Below are positions 59,953 to 64,000 of a stretch of DNA of 64,000 nucleotides, piece after piece. Source of the stretch: Sthenelais limicola (Eukaryota; Annelida; Polychaeta; Phyllodocida; Sigalionidae); contig OW804094.1 in assembly GCA_942159475.1 (NCBI GenBank), forward strand, positions 56,602,966-56,666,965. The letters run 5' to 3'. The position numbers and the translations under genes were made by a program. The notes below the pieces were generated by a model that had not been told where the DNA came from, ran no database searches, and worked only from the letters and a program-made list of their open reading frames with translations. The first letter of the stretch is position 1, and each line of letters starts with the position of its first letter.

Positions 59953-60018
59953 GAGTTATTTAGTGATCGGGGTAATTTCAACAATATTTCTCATAATTCG
60001 TCGGAAAATTGTGTTGAT
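59953..60018 (+). other. Open in-frame linker between gag TAG and pol ATG
   Basis: 22 sense codons with no stop join the gag stop codon to the pol ATG in the same frame, so UAG readthrough would give a Gag-RT-RNase H fusion. Alternatively pol starts at its own ATG (60019). Confidence 0.6.
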
Positions 60019-62046
60019 ATGAATTTTGTTGATTCGAACATTTCACTTGGAGACACCGGAAGTGGTGAATCCAAGATGGCGGAGGAGGTTGTCAAGGTGG
60101 ACTTTTCAACCCTTCGTGAAAGTGAAAATTCTTCTAATATTCCCTCGATTACTTCTCATCTTCCGGAATTTGTCGCCGAATGTATGTACAATGACATTTT
60201 CTCTGATATTTCCGATTTTGTTGTTGCTGGGTCACCCGATAGTGGTGATTTCCTAATTTTTAACGCTCCGATTTCTCCGCGAGGCTGTATCGTCCCCGTT
60301 TACGGTAGCTGTGCATATGGGACATGTAGTTGTTCTCATTTTCTTGCTGAGGTTAGCACTCAGTTAAAACCTTGTAGGTTTGCATACCTTTTATTCGCAC
60401 AGGGTAACACTATGGTTGATAAATATATTCAAGTGTATTTCGGTATTTGTGACGGTTTTGACATTGTCGATTCTCCCATAGAAGGTTATGACTGTGAAAA
60501 TTACGCCTCTATTTTAGAGCCTGAAGCCAAAGAAAAAATGGATAGAATAGTTTGTAATGAATTGAACGAAGGTTTCATATCAATATCTAATGTTAAACCT
60601 GTATGTATTCATTCGTTGGGAGCTGTACATAAGCCTGATGGGGGTATACGACCTATCACGGACTGTTCTCGACCATTAGGTGTATGTGTAAACGAGCATT
60701 GCTCGAGTCTGGTACGTACTTTCTCTTACAAATCTATCGAAAATGCCATAGAATTGGTAGAAAATAATTCTTTCATGTCGGTTGTAGACATTAAGTCAGC
60801 ATATCGTGCAGTGCCTATCAACCCTGCTCACAGGATATATTGTGGGTTCAGATGGACTTTAAATGGCCAAGAGAAATATTTTTACGATAATAGACTTTGC
60901 TTCGGCCTTCGAACAGGTCCTTGCTATTTTGATGATATTTCAAACTTTATCACTGACTCTATACTTAATGTATTCCATGTTCCTGTGATAAATTACCTTG
61001 ACGATTTTTTTACATGTGCAAATTCTATTGAGATGTGTAGAAATGCTCGTGATATTGTTGTCAAAACCCTAAGATATTTAGGTTTCTACGTGGCGTGGCA
61101 CAAGGTTACTTCCCCGAGTTCTTCATGCCGTTACCTAGGCTTCACCATCGACTCAATGGAGATGACTCTGTCGATGCCTCAGGAAAAAATTGCCAAACTC
61201 TACAAAATTCTAAAATCGTTAGAAAACAAGTCATCAATCTCCAAATCCCAGCTTGAAAGTATATGTGGCTATGTCAGCCATTGTGCCTGTGTCTTCAAGG
61301 GAGGAAAAACATTCTGTCGGCGCATGTTCGACCTATACAAGCTTATGATTGCTAAGAAGCTAAAGCAATCAAATATCTCTACAGCCTTTCGTCAAGATCT
61401 TCAGTGGTGGAAATCGTTTGCAGCATCTTTCAATGGCAGGCGTCTAATCGAGAAACCATGTTGCGATATTCCCATGGTATCTGACGCCTCTTCAAAGGGT
61501 TTCGGCGTATTTTGTGGCATCGACTGGGTTGCTGGAGTCTGGGATGATTCTGAATTACCGTTTTCCTTCCCTGAATGTGTTCACCTTGTCTCACGCCCGA
61601 GTGAGGATGGGATTGCAGTAAATATAAACATCCAGGAGCTGTATCCCATCTTGGTAGGCGTGAGGAGATGGTGTAAATTTTTCAGAGGAAAAGCTGTAAT
61701 ATGTTTCATTGACAATACACAAGTTATAGCAATGCTCACGAATGGCTCTAGCTCTAGCCCACTAGCCATGCAGTGGTTATACGAATTATATTGGCTGACA
61801 TTTATATTTGACATGGAATTAATTCCTAAGTATATTAACACAAAAAATAATCTTATTGCGGATACTCTATCTAGACTGCCATATATTTATAATTCACCTG
61901 GAAGCTTGTTGTGTCTTTCCCAAGCCAGGTTGTGTTGTTCTGAAAGATTTTTATCTGATATTCCTAGGGCTCAGCAAATGGAGGGAAAGAGTCAACTACC
62001 TACAAACCCTATCTGTGACATCGTCGACTCTCACACAAAGAACTAG
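60019..62046 (+). CDS. Ngaro reverse transcriptase/RNase H
   Basis: 675 residues. RT: LGAVHKPDGGIRPITDCSRP (~200-219), D257 in SVVDIKSAYRAV, DNRLCFGLRTGPCYF (~290-304), YLDDF (D328, D329), and CRYLGFTID. RNase H follows with D489 (MVSDASSKGFG), E540 (INIQELYPIL), D565 (CFIDNTQV) and D615 (LIADTLSRLP). All catalytic residues are present. It makes cDNA from the element RNA. No methyltransferase domain follows, which separates it from DIRS1/PAT types. Its last ~190 bp overlap the recombinase frame. Confidence 0.93.
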   Translation: MNFVDSNISLGDTGSGESKMAEEVVKVDFSTLRESENSSNIPSITSHLPEFVAECMYNDIFSDISDFVVAGSPDSGDFLIFNAPISPRGCIVPVYGSCAYGTCSCSHFLAEVSTQLKPCRFAYLLFAQGNTMVDKYIQVYFGICDGFDIVDSPIEGYDCENYASILEPEAKEKMDRIVCNELNEGFISISNVKPVCIHSLGAVHKPDGGIRPITDCSRPLGVCVNEHCSSLVRTFSYKSIENAIELVENNSFMSVVDIKSAYRAVPINPAHRIYCGFRWTLNGQEKYFYDNRLCFGLRTGPCYFDDISNFITDSILNVFHVPVINYLDDFFTCANSIEMCRNARDIVVKTLRYLGFYVAWHKVTSPSSSCRYLGFTIDSMEMTLSMPQEKIAKLYKILKSLENKSSISKSQLESICGYVSHCACVFKGGKTFCRRMFDLYKLMIAKKLKQSNISTAFRQDLQWWKSFAASFNGRRLIEKPCCDIPMVSDASSKGFGVFCGIDWVAGVWDDSELPFSFPECVHLVSRPSEDGIAVNINIQELYPILVGVRRWCKFFRGKAVICFIDNTQVIAMLTNGSSSSPLAMQWLYELYWLTFIFDMELIPKYINTKNNLIADTLSRLPYIYNSPGSLLCLSQARLCCSERFLSDIPRAQQMEGKSQLPTNPICDIVDSHTKN

Positions 62047-62887
62047 ACAGTGGTCGGTTTTTTCTGATTTTTTATCAGAAAATGACATTATATGCCAGAG
62101 TATTTCTACAGACATTTTGTGCATGTATGCAGCATATTTATCGACAATAATGAAACATTCTTCTGTGTTAACCTACCTATGTGGTGTATCATTTGGGGCC
62201 AAGATTCGAGGTATTACCTGTGCTTCGATTTCTCATCCTGTGATAAAATCTTTGCTGAGGGGCATCGCCAAACTACCAGGGGCGGCAGTCTCCCCAGCAT
62301 CGCCTCTTCTACCTATGCATCTCATAAAAATCCGTGATTATGTGAACTTGAAGGACATTGAGCAATTTTTTGCTTGGTCAATTTTTATTTTTTTATTCCG
62401 CACAATGCTGAGAGTGGGTCATGTCATCATTTCTGACCATTCAGTATTGAGGAAAGATATTACTTTCCATAGTTGGGGTATGGCGTGTGTGATTAGGTCT
62501 ACCAAGACATCGTCTACCCCCTTTGTGATCCCAGTAGCCAAATCTTCTTCTAAGGAGCTCTGTGCGGTTTATTATATGAAAAAGATATTTTCATACTCAT
62601 CGATTCCGGCATCGTCATGTGCATTTACCTTACCAGATGGATCTGTACTTTCATATGCCTATATTAACAATTTATTATCAGATTTGTGCTCAAGAGCTGG
62701 ACTATCTGGGCGTATATCTATGCACTCCCTGAGGCGTGGTTCCGCGACATATATGGCTTCAAAAGGGGCGTGCCTATCTGACATAAAAAACCGAGGTAAA
62801 TGGCGTAGTTCTTGTGTGGAAAAATACATTTCTCCTTCGTTGGATCATGAACTGAAAGTGGATGCGTTGATTTCATCGTCATTGTAG
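61856..62887 (+). CDS. Ngaro tyrosine recombinase
   Basis: Open frame shifted +1 relative to RT/RNase H. Similarity to the family begins around residue 38 (LGLSKWRERVNYL). Core-binding domain ~55-160, catalytic domain with R186 (MLRVGHV), H290-x2-R293 (MHSLRRGSAT), W316 and nucleophile Y324 (EKYISPS). It would integrate the circular DNA by strand exchange. No ATG precedes the conserved region (the first is inside the core-binding domain), so expression probably needs frameshifting, splicing or non-ATG start. Confidence 0.92.
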   Translation: MRILYLDCHIFIIHLEACCVFPKPGCVVLKDFYLIFLGLSKWRERVNYLQTLSVTSSTLTQRTRQWSVFSDFLSENDIICQSISTDILCMYAAYLSTIMKHSSVLTYLCGVSFGAKIRGITCASISHPVIKSLLRGIAKLPGAAVSPASPLLPMHLIKIRDYVNLKDIEQFFAWSIFIFLFRTMLRVGHVIISDHSVLRKDITFHSWGMACVIRSTKTSSTPFVIPVAKSSSKELCAVYYMKKIFSYSSIPASSCAFTLPDGSVLSYAYINNLLSDLCSRAGLSGRISMHSLRRGSATYMASKGACLSDIKNRGKWRSSCVEKYISPSLDHELKVDALISSSL

Positions 62888-62902
62888 TGTGTTTGGGCCT
62901 TT

Positions 62903-62978
62903 GGTGTTTATTAAACTGCTCTGCACGCCCAAACGGCACTACTGCTTTCCTCTCTTCATTACACGCCGTCGCACGTAT
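62903..62978 (+). repeat. Ngaro repeat B1
   Basis: 76 bp identical to 63206-63281. Runs directly into A2, sharing the T at 62978, which marks the circle junction from which the element would have integrated. Confidence 0.9.
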
Positions 62979-63180
62979 GTATAGTTGGCATCACAACGCC
63001 CATACTGCGACCCACGTGGATATGTTTACCTCCGACTATGACGTCACTCGGAGTTCCCCGCGCGCTCAACCAATAGGAGCGCATGGAAGCTTTCCTCATC
63101 AAGTGCCACGCCCACGTTCGCCAGTTCAAATGTTTCACTCGACTAGTGAAGAACTATATATTCTCGCTTGAAATTTTTTC
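62978..63180 (+). repeat. Ngaro repeat A2
   Basis: Identical over all 203 bp to A1 at 58907-59109. Confidence 0.95.
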
Positions 63181-63205
63181 TTATGTATTATATGTATTGT
63201 TATAG

Positions 63206-63281
63206 GGTGTTTATTAAACTGCTCTGCACGCCCAAACGGCACTACTGCTTTCCTCTCTTCATTACACGCCGTCGCACGTAT
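63206..63281 (+). repeat. Ngaro repeat B2 (3' end of element)
   Basis: Identical to B1. Preceded by the A+T-rich 25-bp spacer 63181-63205. Confidence 0.9.
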
Positions 63282-64000
63282 AGTGTTCATATTGAAAGAA
63301 CTGTACTGTATATATGTTACGGAATTAAGCTGCACTTGTGGGAGAGGGTGAATTCATCTTCAGTGCAGATAGACTCTTGTAACAATTATGAAGCATTTTT
63401 ATCCTTTGGCAACACTTTGGGGTGATATATTTATTCCCATACTACTACCAAGCAGCAATTACCTTCGCTTATTCTCCCTCTAGAAGCATGTTGAAGCCAC
63501 AGCCAGCCCTTTACATCAGGTATAAATACATTACTCCAACACTTGTTTTGTTAAAAAAGGCCTGGAGAACAAGCGCCAGGGAAGACAGTTTAGAGCTCGT
63601 GTTACCTTGCTGCCACCATACATCTTCCATGGCATTGTATTTCTTGACGAATCTTAGATAATACAAAGGCTGTGTGATGAACATAATCATATATACCAAC
63701 CCCCCTTGATGTAAGTCAGAAATATACATGACTTGAAAAGGGATAACGTCAAAAGAATGCAGCTTCTATTGAAGAATCTATTGTACTCGTATGCGGTTGA
63801 TAAAAACGAATCTCTTTGTTTGCATATAATACAATACTACTAAAGTTTTCATCTTTTGTTCTACTGCAGTGGAAAAACGCCGGGCGCAAGGACAGACAGG
63901 TCTGCTTAAAACCAGGATTATTGTAGTGTAGCGCAAAGACATTGCTTAAAGATAAGGCGCTTGAATGTGTGTATCGATCGACCAAAACGAGAAAGAAAAA
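63282..64000. other. Flanking sequence, no gene recognised
   Basis: A+T-rich DNA after the Ngaro element. Short frames only. Confidence 0.5.

Larger units (their letters stand above)
58907..63281 (+). mobile_element. Ngaro-type tyrosine-recombinase retrotransposon, structurally complete
   Basis: A 4,375-bp element with split direct repeats: A1 58907-59109, ORFs, B1 62903-62978, A2 62978-63180, 25-bp spacer, B2 63206-63281. A1/A2 are identical (203 bp), as are B1/B2 (76 bp). This A1-ORF-B1-A2-B2 layout, with gag, RT/RNase H and tyrosine recombinase and no methyltransferase domain, defines Ngaro-type DIRS-order elements, which integrate as circles through the recombinase. No target duplication is seen (as expected). 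All three frames are open, so it is recent and possibly active. Confidence 0.92.

Overview
The window is invertebrate-style metazoan nuclear DNA. It is A+T-rich, with spliced genes bounded by GT..AG (and one probable GC..AG) introns, and has a dense and varied load of transposable elements. A DEG/ENaC channel gene, DIRS-order (Ngaro-type) tyrosine-recombinase retroelements, a piggyBac element, several CR1/L2-like LINEs and tRNA-derived SINEs together suggest a marine invertebrate, but the species cannot be named from the sequence.

0-7.7 kb is repeat-rich: the edge of a C/G-tract foldback element, a CATA/CATT microsatellite, a 5'-truncated LINE (3290-4500, minus) abutting an exact 111-bp repeat, a ~126-bp satellite, a G-rich telomere-like tract, and an A-B-A-B direct-repeat structure at 7.03-7.66 kb. 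7.84-17.02 kb may be one long piggyBac-type unit. Its transposase gene (8235-12495, plus) splices from three exons into a 584-residue protein that keeps all three catalytic aspartates. A tentative four-exon micro-gene lies on the opposite strand at 15.3-16.25 kb. 17.93-25.64 kb holds nine exons of a DEG/ENaC sodium channel (plus), complete from the early extracellular domain to the C-terminus. Its N-terminus and first membrane segment were not found, and its introns carry several small elements and a gag-like fragment.

26-32.9 kb is a graveyard of minus-strand retroelement pieces: three decayed LINE fragments and a Ngaro-type RT/recombinase relic. A small inverted-repeat element and a hAT-like transposase relic follow. 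34.2-35.2 kb encodes a single-pass membrane protein with a PPxY motif. 38.1-40.0 kb contains an unexplained cluster of a 13-bp palindrome, GATRCCSGGYATC. A possible exon or retrocopy lies at 40.9-41.25 kb, followed by two promoter-like motif clusters (X-box/ETS, then NRF1/ETS/CTCF-like). 42.5-58.9 kb is nearly gene-free and repeat-poor apart from one SINE, and looks like regulatory or intronic DNA.

58.9-63.3 kb is a structurally complete Ngaro-type retrotransposon: A1-gag-RT/RNase H-tyrosine recombinase-B1-A2-B2. Its A1 and A2 copies are identical over 203 bp. Gag and RT/RNase H share a frame separated only by a UAG codon, and the recombinase frame overlaps in another phase without a usable ATG.
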